Shown here: positions 45,522 through 53,812 of the stretch, in pieces
How the letters are laid out: each line of letters begins with the position of its first letter
Position numbering within the stretch: position 1 is the first letter of the stretch
DNA from: Planotetraspora sp. A-T 1434
Lineage (GTDB): Bacteria > Actinomycetota > Actinomycetes > Streptosporangiales > Streptosporangiaceae
Direction: 5' to 3'
NCBI RefSeq assembly: GCF_025420585.1
Contig: NZ_JAOEGB010000016.1
Location: 1 to 64,000, forward strand
DNA: 64,000 bases
Notes under the pieces: model-generated
Databases searched by the model: none
What the model was told of the DNA's origin: nothing
The model's input: the letters and a program-made list of their open reading frames with translations, nothing else
Program-made: the position numbers and the translations under genes

Positions 45522-46904
45522 ATGACCACGCCACAGGAGACGGTCGAGCGGGCGCTCGCGCTGAGCGAGGCCGACGGCTGCGTCGTGATCGTGGACGAGG
45601 GGTCCACCGCCAACCTGCGCTTCGCGGGCAACACGCTGACGACCAACGGGGTCGCCCGGTCGTCGCAGCTCACCGTCATCTCGGTCGTGGGGCAGGGCGT
45701 GGGCGTCGTGTCCCGCGCCGCCGTACGACCGGACCAGCTCGCCGACGTGGTCGCGGCGGCCGACAAGGCCGCGAGGGACGCGCAGCCGTCCGAGGACACC
45801 CGCCCGCTCGTGGAGCCGTCCCAGCCGTCTGGCTCCGCCGGAGACTGGGACCGCGCCGTCGAGCCGACGTCGATCGAGGTCTTCCGCGACTTCGCGCCGG
45901 CGCTCGGCGAGTCGTTCGCCGCCGCCGAGGCATCCGGCAGGAGGCTGTACGGCTTCGCCGAGCACATCCTGACGTCCACGTTCGTGGGGTCGTCGACGGG
46001 CCTGCGGCTGCGCCACGACCAGCCGACGGGGCGCCTGGAGCTCAACGGCAAGTCCGAGGACATGTCGAGGTCGGCCTGGACGGGCGTGGCGACCCGCGAC
46101 TTCACCGACGTGGACGTCGCGGCGCTCGATGCCACGCTCGCCCAGCGGCTGGAGTGGGCCAAGCGCCGCGTCAGCCTGGAGGCCGGGCGTTACGAGACGA
46201 TTCTGCCGCCGACCGCGGTCTCCGACCTGCTGATCTACCTGTACTGGTCGGCCGGCGCCCGTGACGCGGCGGACGGCCGGACGGTCTTCTCCAAGTCCGG
46301 CGGCGGCACGCGCGCCGGGGAGCGGCTGTCGGACATCCCGCTGCGGCTGTACAGCGACCCGGCCTATCCCGGCATCGAGTGCTCGCCGTTCGTGGTCGCG
46401 CACGCCTCCAGCCGGGAGCAGTCGGTCTTCGACAACGGGCTCCCGCTGGGCGCGACGGACTGGATCTCCGAGGGCACGCTGGCGAATCTGCTGCAGACCC
46501 GTTACTCGGCCGAGCTGACCGGGCTGGCGGCCACGCCGCAGATCGACAACCTGATCTTGACGGGCCCGGAGGGCGGCCGATCGCTGGAGGAGATGGTCGC
46601 CTCGACCGAGCGCGGGCTGCTGCTGACCTGCCTGTGGTACATCCGCGAGGTGGATCCGCAGACGCTGCTGCTCACCGGGCTCACCCGGGACGGTGTCTAT
46701 CTGGTGGAGAACGGCGAGGTCGTCGGCGAGGTCAACAACTTCCGGTTCAACGAGTCGCCGGTGGACCTGCTCGGGCGCCTCACCGAGGTAGGCGCGAGCC
46801 AGCAGACCCTCCCCCGGGAGTGGAACGACTACTTCACCCGCGCTGTCATGCCGCCGGTCCGCGTGCCGGACTTCAACATGTCCACGGTGAGCCAGGCCAA
46901 CTGA
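45522..46904 (+). CDS. tldE: TldE/PmbA metalloprotease partner
   Basis: 460-residue non-catalytic partner of TldD that shapes the substrate tunnel. [49 protein letters not shown] and [25 protein letters not shown] are PmbA-like. No HExxxH motif is present, as expected. The ATG at 45522 follows CAGGAGGACGGC. Together with tldD it forms a two-gene operon. No RiPP precursor gene is seen nearby, so housekeeping proteolysis is the simplest reading. Confidence 0.92.
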   Translation: MTTPQETVERALALSEADGCVVIVDEGSTANLRFAGNTLTTNGVARSSQLTVISVVGQGVGVVSRAAVRPDQLADVVAAADKAARDAQPSEDTRPLVEPSQPSGSAGDWDRAVEPTSIEVFRDFAPALGESFAAAEASGRRLYGFAEHILTSTFVGSSTGLRLRHDQPTGRLELNGKSEDMSRSAWTGVATRDFTDVDVAALDATLAQRLEWAKRRVSLEAGRYETILPPTAVSDLLIYLYWSAGARDAADGRTVFSKSGGGTRAGERLSDIPLRLYSDPAYPGIECSPFVVAHASSREQSVFDNGLPLGATDWISEGTLANLLQTRYSAELTGLAATPQIDNLILTGPEGGRSLEEMVASTERGLLLTCLWYIREVDPQTLLLTGLTRDGVYLVENGEVVGEVNNFRFNESPVDLLGRLTEVGASQQTLPREWNDYFTRAVMPPVRVPDFNMSTVSQAN

Positions 46905-46954
46905 GACCGGCGGGCGGCCTGGTCAGGCGCGTCCCAGGCGGCTCGGCGTCTCAG

Positions 46955-46996
46955 GCGTCTCAGGCGTCGCGGGCGGTCTCCGGGCCGCTCAGGCGT
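46955..46996. repeat. GACGCCTGA repeats over the dodecin stop codon
   Basis: On the minus strand GACGCCTGA contains the dodecin stop (46989-46991) and recurs twice in tandem about 25 bp downstream, followed by a partial GACGCCGA copy. Confidence 0.8.
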
Positions 46997-47201
46997 CTTC
47001 GAGCCGGAAGCCGACCTTCATGCCGACCTGGAAGTGGGCGACCTCGCCGTCCTCGATGTGACCGCGCACCTCGGTGACCTCGAACCAGTCCAGGTGCCGC
47101 AGCGTCTGGGCGGCCCGCCGGATGCCGTTGCGGACGGCCTGGTCGACACTCTCTCCCGAGGTTCCGACAATCTCTGTCACTCGGTAGGTTCGGTCCGACA
47201 T
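46989..47201 (-). CDS. Dodecin family flavin-binding protein
   Basis: 70-residue protein of dodecin length. Dodecins form hollow 12-mers that bind FMN or riboflavin and store or quench free flavin. YRVTEIVGTSGESVDQAVRNGIRRAAQTLRHLDWFEVTEVRGHIEDG with VAHFQVGMKVGFRLE matches the beta-alpha-beta-beta fold, including the flavin-stacking Trp (LDWFEV). The ATG at 47201 follows GAGGAGGAGCACG. It converges on tldE and diverges from the DUF3099 gene. Confidence 0.95.
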   Translation of the reverse strand: MSDRTYRVTEIVGTSGESVDQAVRNGIRRAAQTLRHLDWFEVTEVRGHIEDGEVAHFQVGMKVGFRLEDA

Positions 47202-47279
47202 CGTGCTCCTCCTCGTGTCTGGTGGGCATGATCGTATCCCCGCCGCGCCGCAGCGCCCGCGGGGGGCTACCGTGGAATC

Positions 47280-47603
47280 GTGAATCCATGGCGCAGGCTC
47301 AGAAAGGGCCGCGCGGTCGTCCACCAGGTGACGGACGCGCAGCCATCGCTGTCCGACGACATCAAGCGCCGCGAGATCAGCTATTTGATCAAGATGGGCA
47401 TCCGTCTCATATGCCTCATTCTTGCTGTAGCCGTCCCCGCTCCGTGGCCCGTCAGGGCGCTGTTCGTGGCGGGGGCCGTTCTTTTGCCATACCTTGCCGT
47501 CGTTGGGGCAAATCAACGAGGTCAGGGGCTTCCTCCACCCGTAGACACGACTGGATCTAACCAAAACGAGATACCACGCCATCGACGCGAGATCGGGTCG
47601 TGA
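47280..47603 (+). CDS. DUF3099 family membrane protein
   Basis: 107 residues. VTDAQPSLSDDIKRREISYLIKMGIRLICL is the family signature and is followed by two hydrophobic segments (ICLILAVAVPAPWPVRALFVAGAVLLPYLAVV) and a polar tail. Function unknown; conserved in actinobacteria. GTG start at 47280. It is followed 46 nt later by the 6C-like RNA, whose putative -35 box begins 8 nt after its stop codon. Confidence 0.85.
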   Translation: MNPWRRLRKGRAVVHQVTDAQPSLSDDIKRREISYLIKMGIRLICLILAVAVPAPWPVRALFVAGAVLLPYLAVVGANQRGQGLPPPVDTTGSNQNEIPRHRREIGS

Positions 47604-47610
47604 CAAAGTC

Positions 47611-47642
47611 TTGACGCAACCCATGGGTTGTAGGTGTACAGT
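47611..47642 (+). promoter_or_regulatory. Putative promoter of the 6C-like RNA
   Basis: TTGACG (47611-47616) and TACAGT (47637-47642) lie upstream of the first hairpin. The spacer is 20 nt, longer than ideal; reading TGTACA as the -10 gives 18. Initiation near 47649 would start the transcript at the base of hairpin 1. Confidence 0.5.
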
Positions 47643-47648
47643 TTAGCC

Positions 47649-47764
47649 AAGCGCTCTGGTCCCCCGTCGGAGCGCTTGTGCCGGCGTTCCGGGCCCCCGT
47701 CGGAACGCCGATGAAAGCGACGCCGGGTGGTTTGCCCCCGTAACCACCCGGCGTCGCCCTTTTC
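47649..47764 (+). ncRNA. 6C-like small RNA: three hairpins with CCCCCGT loops
   Basis: Three perfect stem-loops follow in series. Stem 1 is AAGCGCTC/GAGCGCTT (47649-47656 with 47670-47677), stem 2 is 9 bp (47682-47690 with 47702-47710), and stem 3 is 15 bp (47717-47731 with 47743-47757). All three loops contain CCCCCGT. The 6C RNA family of actinobacteria is defined by tandem hairpins with runs of C in the loops, and its mycobacterial members act as trans-acting sRNAs by pairing through them. Stem 3 is followed by CCTTTTC and doubles as the terminator. The gene lies between DUF3099 and DUF6457, with its own promoter-like sequence. Confidence 0.85.
47717..47764 (+). terminator. Rho-independent terminator of the 6C-like RNA
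   Basis: 15-bp perfect GC-rich stem (47717-47731/47743-47757) with an 11-nt loop and a short T run at 47760-47763. It may serve also as terminator for the converging DUF6457-mobA-moaA side. Confidence 0.85.
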
Positions 47765-47815
47765 ATTTATGAACCCTGTATTACCGAGCCCTGTATTAAC
47801 CGCGCTGCCTCCGGT

Positions 47816-48073
47816 CTACGCGTCCCCCAGGGTCTCGGTCGTGGCCTTCTCCCAGTCGCGGGCCAGACTCGACAGCCTCTCCACCGCGTCCGGCGGCGCC
47901 GTGCCCGCCCCCTGCGCCAGCCCGAGCAGGTAGGCCGTCAACGGCGCGGCGGGCCGCGCGACGCCGTGGGCGACGTCCCTGGTCAGGTCGAGCACCGCGT
48001 CCCTGTCCACCCGCGCCGGGTCGATCCCCAGCTCCCGGCAGACGAGGGCGGTCCACTCCTCAAGCACGTTCAT
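47816..48073 (-). CDS. DUF6457 domain protein
   Basis: 85-residue helical protein (MNVLEEWTALVCRELGIDPARVDRDAVLDLTRDVAHGVARPAAPLTAYLLGLAQG), a family found next to molybdenum-cofactor genes in actinobacteria. No catalytic motif is visible. The ATG at 48073 has GAGGAG 5 nt upstream; a GTG at 48079 is less well placed. It follows mobA by 9 nt and so probably shares its mRNA. Confidence 0.75.
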   Translation of the reverse strand: MNVLEEWTALVCRELGIDPARVDRDAVLDLTRDVAHGVARPAAPLTAYLLGLAQGAGTAPPDAVERLSSLARDWEKATTETLGDA

Positions 48074-48082
48074 TCGCACTCC

Positions 48083-48700
48083 TCATCCCTGGCGGGCCCG
48101 CTTCCGGGCCGCGCCGAGATCATCCATCGTGTCGCAATCGAACCACGGCGGCGACTCGTCGCCGGAGGGCGCCAGATGGACCCGCGCCGGTTCCAGCGGG
48201 CCGAGCAGCCGGTGCAGTGACCGGCCGTCGTACCGCTCCAGCCCCTCCGCCAGCACGGCCGCGCGCCACACCCCGGTCAGCCACTGCTCCCTGCCGCCGT
48301 CGTCGACCAGTACGGCTCCCGCCGCCTCGGGCGACGCGGCCGACGCGGCCCGCATGAGGGCCGACACGTGCGCGGCGGTGAGGAAGGGCAGGTCGGCGGC
48401 GAGCAGCACCACCCACTCCGCGGTGACCTCGGCCAGCCCGGCGCGCAGCGCGGGCACCGGCCCGCCTCCGGGGGGATCCTCCGTGGTGAAAACGGCCCTC
48501 GCCCGCATGCCCGGTCTCGGGCGCCCCACGACGACGAGTGTGCGGGCGTCCGGCACCGCCGCCGCCACGCGCTCGATCAGCGGCGTGCCGCCGACCAGCG
48601 CGCCCGGCTTGTCGAGGCCGCCGAGCCGCTCGGCCCGTCCCCCCGCGAGGATCACCGCGTCGTACGGCAAGCCGTCCGGGCGGTCCTGGAGCGTGTCCAT
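48083..48700 (-). CDS. mobA: Molybdenum cofactor guanylyltransferase MobA
   Basis: 205-residue NTP-transferase adding GMP to Mo-molybdopterin to form MGD, the cofactor form used by NasA-type enzymes. AVILAGGRAERLGGLDKP is the nucleotide-binding signature; VVLLAADLPFLTAAHV supplies the metal-binding Asp; WFDCDTMDDLGAA closes the domain as in MobA. It lies 16 nt after moaA on the same strand. Confidence 0.92.
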   Translation of the reverse strand: MDTLQDRPDGLPYDAVILAGGRAERLGGLDKPGALVGGTPLIERVAAAVPDARTLVVVGRPRPGMRARAVFTTEDPPGGGPVPALRAGLAEVTAEWVVLLAADLPFLTAAHVSALMRAASAASPEAAGAVLVDDGGREQWLTGVWRAAVLAEGLERYDGRSLHRLLGPLEPARVHLAPSGDESPPWFDCDTMDDLGAARKRARQG

Positions 48701-48716
48701 TTTCCGGCGGCGGGCC

Positions 48717-49706
48717 TCAGCCGCCGATGGCCGACATGGGGCGGGCCGGCTGGAGGAAGCTCGGGTCGTCGATGCCGTGCCCGGCCCTCTTGCCCCGGAC
48801 CGCCGCCGTCCACCGTTCCGCCAGCTCGTCGTCCGGCGCCCCGGCGCGCAGTGCCGTACGGAGATCGGACTCCTCGGTGGCGAACAGGCAGTTGCGGACC
48901 TGGCCGTCCGCGGTGATCCTGACGCGGTCGCAGGCCCCGCAGAAGGGGCGGGTGACCGAGCCGATCACGCCGACCCGGTCGGGGCCGCCGTTGACGAGGA
49001 ACATCTCGGCAGGGGCGCTGCCGCGTTCGCGCGGATCGTCCTCCGTGAGGTCGAAGGCGTCCTTGAGCAGCCCGAGGATCTCGTCGGCGGTCACCATGTC
49101 CTCCCGCCGCCAGCCGTGCTGGGCGTCGAGGGGCATCTGCTCGATGAAGCGGAGTTCGTATCCGCGCTCCAGGCAGTAGCGAAGCAGCGGGACCGCCTCG
49201 TGCTGGTTGATGTCGCGCATCAGCACGGTGTTGACCTTGACGGGCCGGAGCCCGGCCCCGTCGGCCGCCATGAGGCCGTCGAGAACGTCGCCCAGCCTGT
49301 CGCGGTGCGCGAGCCGTACGAACACGTCACGGTCGAGCGTGTCGAGCGAGACGTTGACGCGGTCGAGCCCGGCGCGGGCGAGGGGCTCGGCGAGCCGGGA
49401 CAGGCCGATGCCGTTCGTGGTCAGCGACACCTGCGGGCGCGGGAGCAGGGCTGTCGTCGCGGCGACGATCTCCACGAGCTCCCGGCGGAGCAGCGGCTCG
49501 CCCCCGGTGAACCGGACCTCGGTGATGCCGAGCCGTTCGACGCCGATCCGCACGAGCCGGATGATCTCGTCGGCGGTGAGCAGGTCGGGCTTCGGAAGCC
49601 AGTCGAGCCCCTCGGGCGGCATGCAGTACGCGCACCGCAGGTTGCACCGATCGGTGAGCGACACTCGCAGATCCGTCGCCACCCGACCGAAGGAGTCAAC
49701 CAGCAC
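48717..49706 (-). CDS. moaA: GTP 3',8-cyclase MoaA
   Basis: 329-residue radical SAM enzyme for the first step of molybdopterin synthesis. The SAM cluster motif CNLRCAYC (CxxxCxxC) is near residue 21, FTGGEPLLRR follows, the second cluster is CGACDRVRITADGQVRNC, and the chain ends in Gly-Gly as needed for activity. The GTG at 49706 follows GGAGGTCCACTC. It leads the moaA-mobA-DUF6457 operon and supports the molybdoenzyme NasA, 35 kb away. Confidence 0.96.
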   Translation of the reverse strand: MLVDSFGRVATDLRVSLTDRCNLRCAYCMPPEGLDWLPKPDLLTADEIIRLVRIGVERLGITEVRFTGGEPLLRRELVEIVAATTALLPRPQVSLTTNGIGLSRLAEPLARAGLDRVNVSLDTLDRDVFVRLAHRDRLGDVLDGLMAADGAGLRPVKVNTVLMRDINQHEAVPLLRYCLERGYELRFIEQMPLDAQHGWRREDMVTADEILGLLKDAFDLTEDDPRERGSAPAEMFLVNGGPDRVGVIGSVTRPFCGACDRVRITADGQVRNCLFATEESDLRTALRAGAPDDELAERWTAAVRGKRAGHGIDDPSFLQPARPMSAIGG

Positions 49707-49891
49707 GAGTGGACCTCCGTTGCGAGAGAAGACTCAAGCCTACGGCCTGTGCTCTCTCTGACGACAACCGCGTCCGTGCGCTCATCATTCCGATGCCGCC
49801 GGCCTCCGGCCGTCCCATCATGGGCACGGCCCCGTGAACCCTGGGGCACCGCCGGCGCTACATACCTGCCGATGGATGGGAAGTCAGGGAG

Positions 49892-50443
49892 ATGACGCGG
49901 GGCTGGAGAGGTGGTCCGCAGACATGGGAGGCACACCTCCTGGCGAGGATCGCGGGCGGTGACGCCGGTGCGCTGACCCAGTTGCACGAGCGCTACTCCG
50001 GGCCGTTGTTCGTGTTCCTCTACCGGCTCTCCGGAGATCGCGGCACGGCGGAGGAGATCCTCCAGGACACGCTGCTGGCCGTATGGCGCTCCGCCGCCAC
50101 CTATCGGAGCCGCTCCAGCGTGAGCACCTGGCTGTTCGGGGTGGCGCGGCGGCAGGCCCACAACCGGCTGCGCGGCGCGCCGCCTCCCACCGCCGCCGAG
50201 CCGTCCGATGGCGCGGATCTCCGGGCCGGCCCGGAGGAGCTGGCCTTGGGCGGGGACCGGGTGCGACGAGCGCTGGTGCGGCTGCCGCTGCCGCAGCGCG
50301 AGGTCGTCGTGCTCGCGTTCCTCGGCGACCTGAGCCACCAGGAGATCGCCGAGGTGCTGGACATCCCGGTGGGCACGGTCAAGAGCCGTCTCCATCACGC
50401 CCGCGCGACCCTGAGGGGGTGCCTCGATGAACGAATGGCCTGA
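49892..50443 (+). CDS. ECF-family RNA polymerase sigma factor
   Basis: 183 residues with sigma region 2 (LFVFLYRLSGDRGTAEEILQDTLLAVWRSAATYRSRSSVSTWLFGVARR) and region 4 (LPLPQREVVVLAFLGDLSHQEIAEVLDIPVGTVKSRLHHARATLR). The last 17 nt overlap the next gene, so sigma and transporter genes are translationally coupled. No anti-sigma factor with a zinc-finger is adjacent. The regulon is unknown; self-regulation of this operon is likely. The only in-frame ATG (49892) abuts a GGGAG sequence. Confidence 0.92.
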   Translation: MTRGWRGGPQTWEAHLLARIAGGDAGALTQLHERYSGPLFVFLYRLSGDRGTAEEILQDTLLAVWRSAATYRSRSSVSTWLFGVARRQAHNRLRGAPPPTAAEPSDGADLRAGPEELALGGDRVRRALVRLPLPQREVVVLAFLGDLSHQEIAEVLDIPVGTVKSRLHHARATLRGCLDERMA

Positions 50444-51182
50444 ACTGCCGGAGATCCGCGACGACATCCCGCCGCCGCCGGGGCCCGAGATCATCCGGAG
50501 CGTCCTGATGAGGTCCGTGCTCGACGGCGTGGACGCGCCGCCGGTGCCGCGAACCGTAAGGGCCTGGACACTCCTCGTGATGGAGGCCCGGATCCCGCGT
50601 CGGGCGCTGTGGCTGACGTCGGCGCTGGTCATGGCCGTCAGCGTGGGGTTCGTCCTGGCCAAGAGGGACGCCGCCGAGCTCGTGCTGGCCCTGGTCGCCC
50701 CGCTGATCGCCGGTATGGGCGTCGCGGGGTCGTACGGCCCCGAGCGCGACGACGCCTTCGAGGTGGTCGCGGTCACGCCGACGTCGCCGCGTGTCGTGCT
50801 GCTGGCCCGGATGACGCTGGTGTTCGGCTACGACCTCATGCTCGCGCTGCTGGCCTCAGCGGTCCTGACCGTGCTGCACTCGGCCCCTGTGGAGCTGATG
50901 CCGCTGATCGCGGCGTGGTTCGGCCCGATGGCCCTGCTGTCGGCGCTCAGCCTGCTGCTGTCGGTGTGCTGGACCGCCGAGGGCGCGATCGGCGTCGCGC
51001 TGGCCGTGTGGAGCCTGTACGCGCTGACCGCCACCGGTTTGCCCATCCTGGACGGCGTCAAGGGCTTCTGGACGACCAGCCCGGCCACGGTCGCCCTCGC
51101 CCTCGTCCTCGCGTTCGCCGCCGTGATCGCGGCGGGCCGGGGTGAACCGATCCGGCGCGTCCGCGCAACTCACTGGTCATGA
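50427..51182 (+). CDS. Integral membrane protein of the sigma-ABC operon
   Basis: 251 residues. A Pro-rich N-terminus (ELPEIRDDIPPPPGPEIIRSVL), placed like the N-terminal peptide of an anti-sigma factor, precedes about six hydrophobic segments with YGPERDDAFEVVAVTPTSPRVVLLARM between the second and third. That loop looks like those of ABC-2-type permease proteins. It overlaps the sigma gene by 17 nt and the next gene by ATGA. It could be both a permease component and the sigma regulator; neither is proven. Confidence 0.65.
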   Translation: MNEWPELPEIRDDIPPPPGPEIIRSVLMRSVLDGVDAPPVPRTVRAWTLLVMEARIPRRALWLTSALVMAVSVGFVLAKRDAAELVLALVAPLIAGMGVAGSYGPERDDAFEVVAVTPTSPRVVLLARMTLVFGYDLMLALLASAVLTVLHSAPVELMPLIAAWFGPMALLSALSLLLSVCWTAEGAIGVALAVWSLYALTATGLPILDGVKGFWTTSPATVALALVLAFAAVIAAGRGEPIRRVRATHWS

Positions 51183-51901
51183 CTGCTCTTGATCTCTGGT
51201 CGCACGAGATACGCGGAGCCGGGCGCGCGGCCCTGCTCGCGCCTCCGGCGTTCGTGCTTGCCACCCTGCTGCTCGCCGCGTTCGGCGCCCGGCTCGGCTC
51301 CCGCGCGGGCACCACGGCATGGATGCTCCTGTGGGCGGTGGAGACGGGGATCCCGCTCATTGCCGGGCTGGCGGCCGCCTCGGTGATCGGCCGGGATCGC
51401 GCCACAGAGCTCCAGCTCAGCCTGCCGGCGAGATATCGCTCGACCGTGCTGCGCCGCCTGGCCGTCATCGCCGGCTGGGCGGCCCTGTGCGCCCTGGCTC
51501 TCTCGTCGCTGCTCATCGTCACCGGCTGGTGGGACGTCTTCGCCGCCCTCCCCGCGTTTCCCCTCGGCACCGCCGCCGTCCCCGCCGGTCAGCTCACCTG
51601 GCTGGCGCCCGCCGTCTGGCTGACGGCTCTGGGCCTGCTCGCCGCGGCCGTGTTCCGGAGCACCGTGGCCGCCACCACGACGGTCGCCGTCGTCTGGGTC
51701 TTCGAACAGGTTCTCTCCGGCCCCTTGCGGGAGAGCGCGGCGCCCCGGCTGCTCTACCTGTCCGCCACCGCACGCGGCGCGGCGCCCGGCGCCTGGCTGC
51801 CCAATCGCCTTGGCCTGATCTGCACCGCCCTGCCGCTTCTCGGGGCGGCCTGGGCCCTGCTCGGGAACACCGAGCGGATCCTCGGAGGGGAGCGCGGATG
51901 A
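51179..51901 (+). CDS. ABC-2-type permease-like membrane protein
   Basis: 240 residues with about six hydrophobic segments (AALLAPPAFVLATLLLAAFGA; WMLLWAVETGIPLIAGLAAASVIG; AALCALALSSLLIVTGWW) and an ATELQLSLPARYRSTVLRRL loop like that of ABC-2 permeases after the second helix. It overlaps both neighbours by ATGA. The substrate is unknown. Confidence 0.7.
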   Translation: MTALDLWSHEIRGAGRAALLAPPAFVLATLLLAAFGARLGSRAGTTAWMLLWAVETGIPLIAGLAAASVIGRDRATELQLSLPARYRSTVLRRLAVIAGWAALCALALSSLLIVTGWWDVFAALPAFPLGTAAVPAGQLTWLAPAVWLTALGLLAAAVFRSTVAATTTVAVVWVFEQVLSGPLRESAAPRLLYLSATARGAAPGAWLPNRLGLICTALPLLGAAWALLGNTERILGGERG

Positions 51902-52701
51902 TCGCGGCGCTGTGCTACGAGTTCCGCATGCAGGTCCGCCGCCCCGTCCTCTGGGTCGTGTACGGGCTGACCTTGGCGGCCCTCATCGCCACTTTCGGAG
52001 AGTCGTACACGATGCTGGACCTGGGCCGGGGAGGCGGGCACGACCCCAAGGCCGCCATGGTCACTTCGGCCACGATCACGATGACCCTGCTGCCCATAGT
52101 CTACGGATGCATGCTCGCCGACCGGCTCGTCCGTGACCGGCGGCTCGGCGTCGCCGCGATCCTGGACGCGACGCCGTCCGGCCGGACCGGCCGGTTGATC
52201 GGCAAGTATCTCGGCACGTGCGCGGCCACCGCGACGCCGTTCGCCGTGGCGTACTTCGGCCGGGCCGTGGTCTGGGTGATCATGGAGGGACGGCCCGCCG
52301 CACTGGGCTGGTCGGCGCTGATGTTCCTGCTCGGCATCGTCCCGGGCCTGCTCTTCCTGGGCGCGCTGTCCGTCGCCGGGCCGCTGCTGATGCCGCCCCT
52401 GCTGTTCCGCGTGCTCTTCGCCGGCTACTGGGTCTGGGGCAACCTCATCCCGGCCACGATGATGCCGACCCTGTCTCACACCGTCTTCGCCGCCGACAGC
52501 GACTACGTCCCCTACGGCCTTCTCCGCCTGAGGATGCCCGACGGCATGAGCACCACCGGCCCGTGGCCCGGCGCGTCGCTCAACTTGCTGCGTCCCGTGG
52601 CAACCCCGTCCGTCGCCCTGCTGTGGATCGGCCTGATGGTGGCGCTCGCGGCAGCCGTGCTCTCCCTCGCCCGCCTTCACACCGCCCTCACGGAGTCCTG
52701 A
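51898..52701 (+). CDS. ABC-2-type permease-like membrane protein
   Basis: 267 residues, about six hydrophobic segments, with CMLADRLVRDRRLGVAAILDATPSGRTGRLIGKYLG as the cytoplasmic loop typical of ABC-2 permeases. With the previous two proteins it presumably forms the membrane part driven by the downstream ATPase. ATGA overlap at its start; 2 nt separate it from the ATPase gene. Confidence 0.75.
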   Translation: MIAALCYEFRMQVRRPVLWVVYGLTLAALIATFGESYTMLDLGRGGGHDPKAAMVTSATITMTLLPIVYGCMLADRLVRDRRLGVAAILDATPSGRTGRLIGKYLGTCAATATPFAVAYFGRAVVWVIMEGRPAALGWSALMFLLGIVPGLLFLGALSVAGPLLMPPLLFRVLFAGYWVWGNLIPATMMPTLSHTVFAADSDYVPYGLLRLRMPDGMSTTGPWPGASLNLLRPVATPSVALLWIGLMVALAAAVLSLARLHTALTES

Positions 52702-52703
52702 CG

Positions 52704-53603
52704 ATGCGTATCCAGATCTCCGGCCTGTCCAAGACCTACAAGGGCGGCGTCCACGCCCTCGCCGGGCTCGACCTCGACGTGCCGACCGGCATGTACGGCC
52801 TGCTTGGCTCCAACGGGGCGGGCAAGACCACCCTCATGCGCATCCTGGCCGGGATACTCAAGCCCACGTCCGGGACGGTGCGCGTCGGCGGGCACGACAT
52901 CACGACGCCCGACGGCCGGCTCGCCGTACAGCGAACCCTCGGTTACCTGCCGCAGGACCTCGGGGTCTATCCCGACCTGACCGCACGGCGGTTCCTCGAC
53001 TACATCGCGCTGCTCAAGGGGTTGGACTCCCGTCCTACCCGGCGGCGCAGGATCGGCGAGCTGCTCGAGGTGGTCGCGCTCACCGAGCACGCCGACCGCA
53101 GGCTCAAGGGCTTCTCCGGCGGGATGCTGCGGCGGGTCGGTGTCGCCCAAGCGCTGCTCGCCGACCCCCGCCTGCTCGTCGTGGACGAGCCGACGACCGG
53201 GCTGGACCCAGAGGAACGGATCCGGCTCCGCACGCTGCTCTCCCAGCTCGCCGGGGACCGCACGGTGCTGCTCAGCACGCACATCGTCGATGACGTGGCA
53301 CAGACCTCCCGGTCGGTCGCGGTCCTCGCCAAGGGCCGTCTGGTCTTCCAGGGCAAGGTTGGGGAGCTGACCGCCTTGGCGGGCCGGCGGGTGTGGAACG
53401 TCACGACCTCCGGCCCCCCGCCCGCTTCCGGGCGGATCGTGTCCGCCCTTCCCGATGGCGCCGGAACACGCTACCGAGTCGTCGCGCCCGAACCCCCGGC
53501 TCCCCACGCCCAACCGGCCGAGCCGACTCTGGAAGACGGCTACCTCGCCCTCATGGAGGAGCTGCCCCTGAAGCGCGGTCAGTCGAGGGAGAGCATCGCG
53601 TAG
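52704..53603 (+). CDS. ABC transporter ATP-binding protein
   Basis: 299 residues. Walker A is GSNGAGKTT, the Q-loop is LGYLPQDLG, the signature is FSGGMLRR, Walker B is LLVVDEPTTGLD, and the H-loop is LLSTHIVDD. The C-terminal extension after residue ~215 (VWNVTTSGPPPASG) resembles those of CcmA/NodI-type exporters of the ABC-2 group. The transported substrate is not evident; the ECF sigma factor at the operon head suggests a stress or envelope signal. The ATG at 52704 is preceded by CGGAGTCCTGACG. Confidence 0.9.
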   Translation: MRIQISGLSKTYKGGVHALAGLDLDVPTGMYGLLGSNGAGKTTLMRILAGILKPTSGTVRVGGHDITTPDGRLAVQRTLGYLPQDLGVYPDLTARRFLDYIALLKGLDSRPTRRRRIGELLEVVALTEHADRRLKGFSGGMLRRVGVAQALLADPRLLVVDEPTTGLDPEERIRLRTLLSQLAGDRTVLLSTHIVDDVAQTSRSVAVLAKGRLVFQGKVGELTALAGRRVWNVTTSGPPPASGRIVSALPDGAGTRYRVVAPEPPAPHAQPAEPTLEDGYLALMEELPLKRGQSRESIA

Positions 53604-53701
53604 AGGAACCAGCAGGCGAGCAGGATCATGAGGATGAGCCCCGCCACGAAGAGCCCGATCGCGATGCCCAGGAGCCTGACACCGCCCCACTCCCCCGTCA
53701 A
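53579..53701 (-). CDS. Possible 40-residue single-pass membrane protein
   Basis: A minus-strand frame from TTG at 53701 encodes MTGEWGGVRLLGIAIGLFVA followed by a hydrophobic run to CWFLYAMLSLD. Its hydrophobic content is clean and its charge pattern plausible, but there is no Shine-Dalgarno sequence and the last 25 nt overlap the ATPase gene. I know no family for it. Confidence 0.35.
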   Translation of the reverse strand: MTGEWGGVRLLGIAIGLFVAGLILMILLACWFLYAMLSLD

Positions 53702-53812
53702 GATCGATCTGAGCGTCGGCGCGGCGGCCCCCCACCCGGGGCGTTCAGAATAATCAGTGGGATTGCGGCGAAGACATCGGCACAGTAGATCTCGACCGTA
53801 GAGGAGATCATC

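Noticed and set aside
43946-46904. tldD/tldE as evidence of a RiPP cluster
   Set aside because: No precursor peptide, cyclodehydratase, radical SAM maturase or exporter gene is adjacent. Housekeeping proteolysis is the simpler reading.
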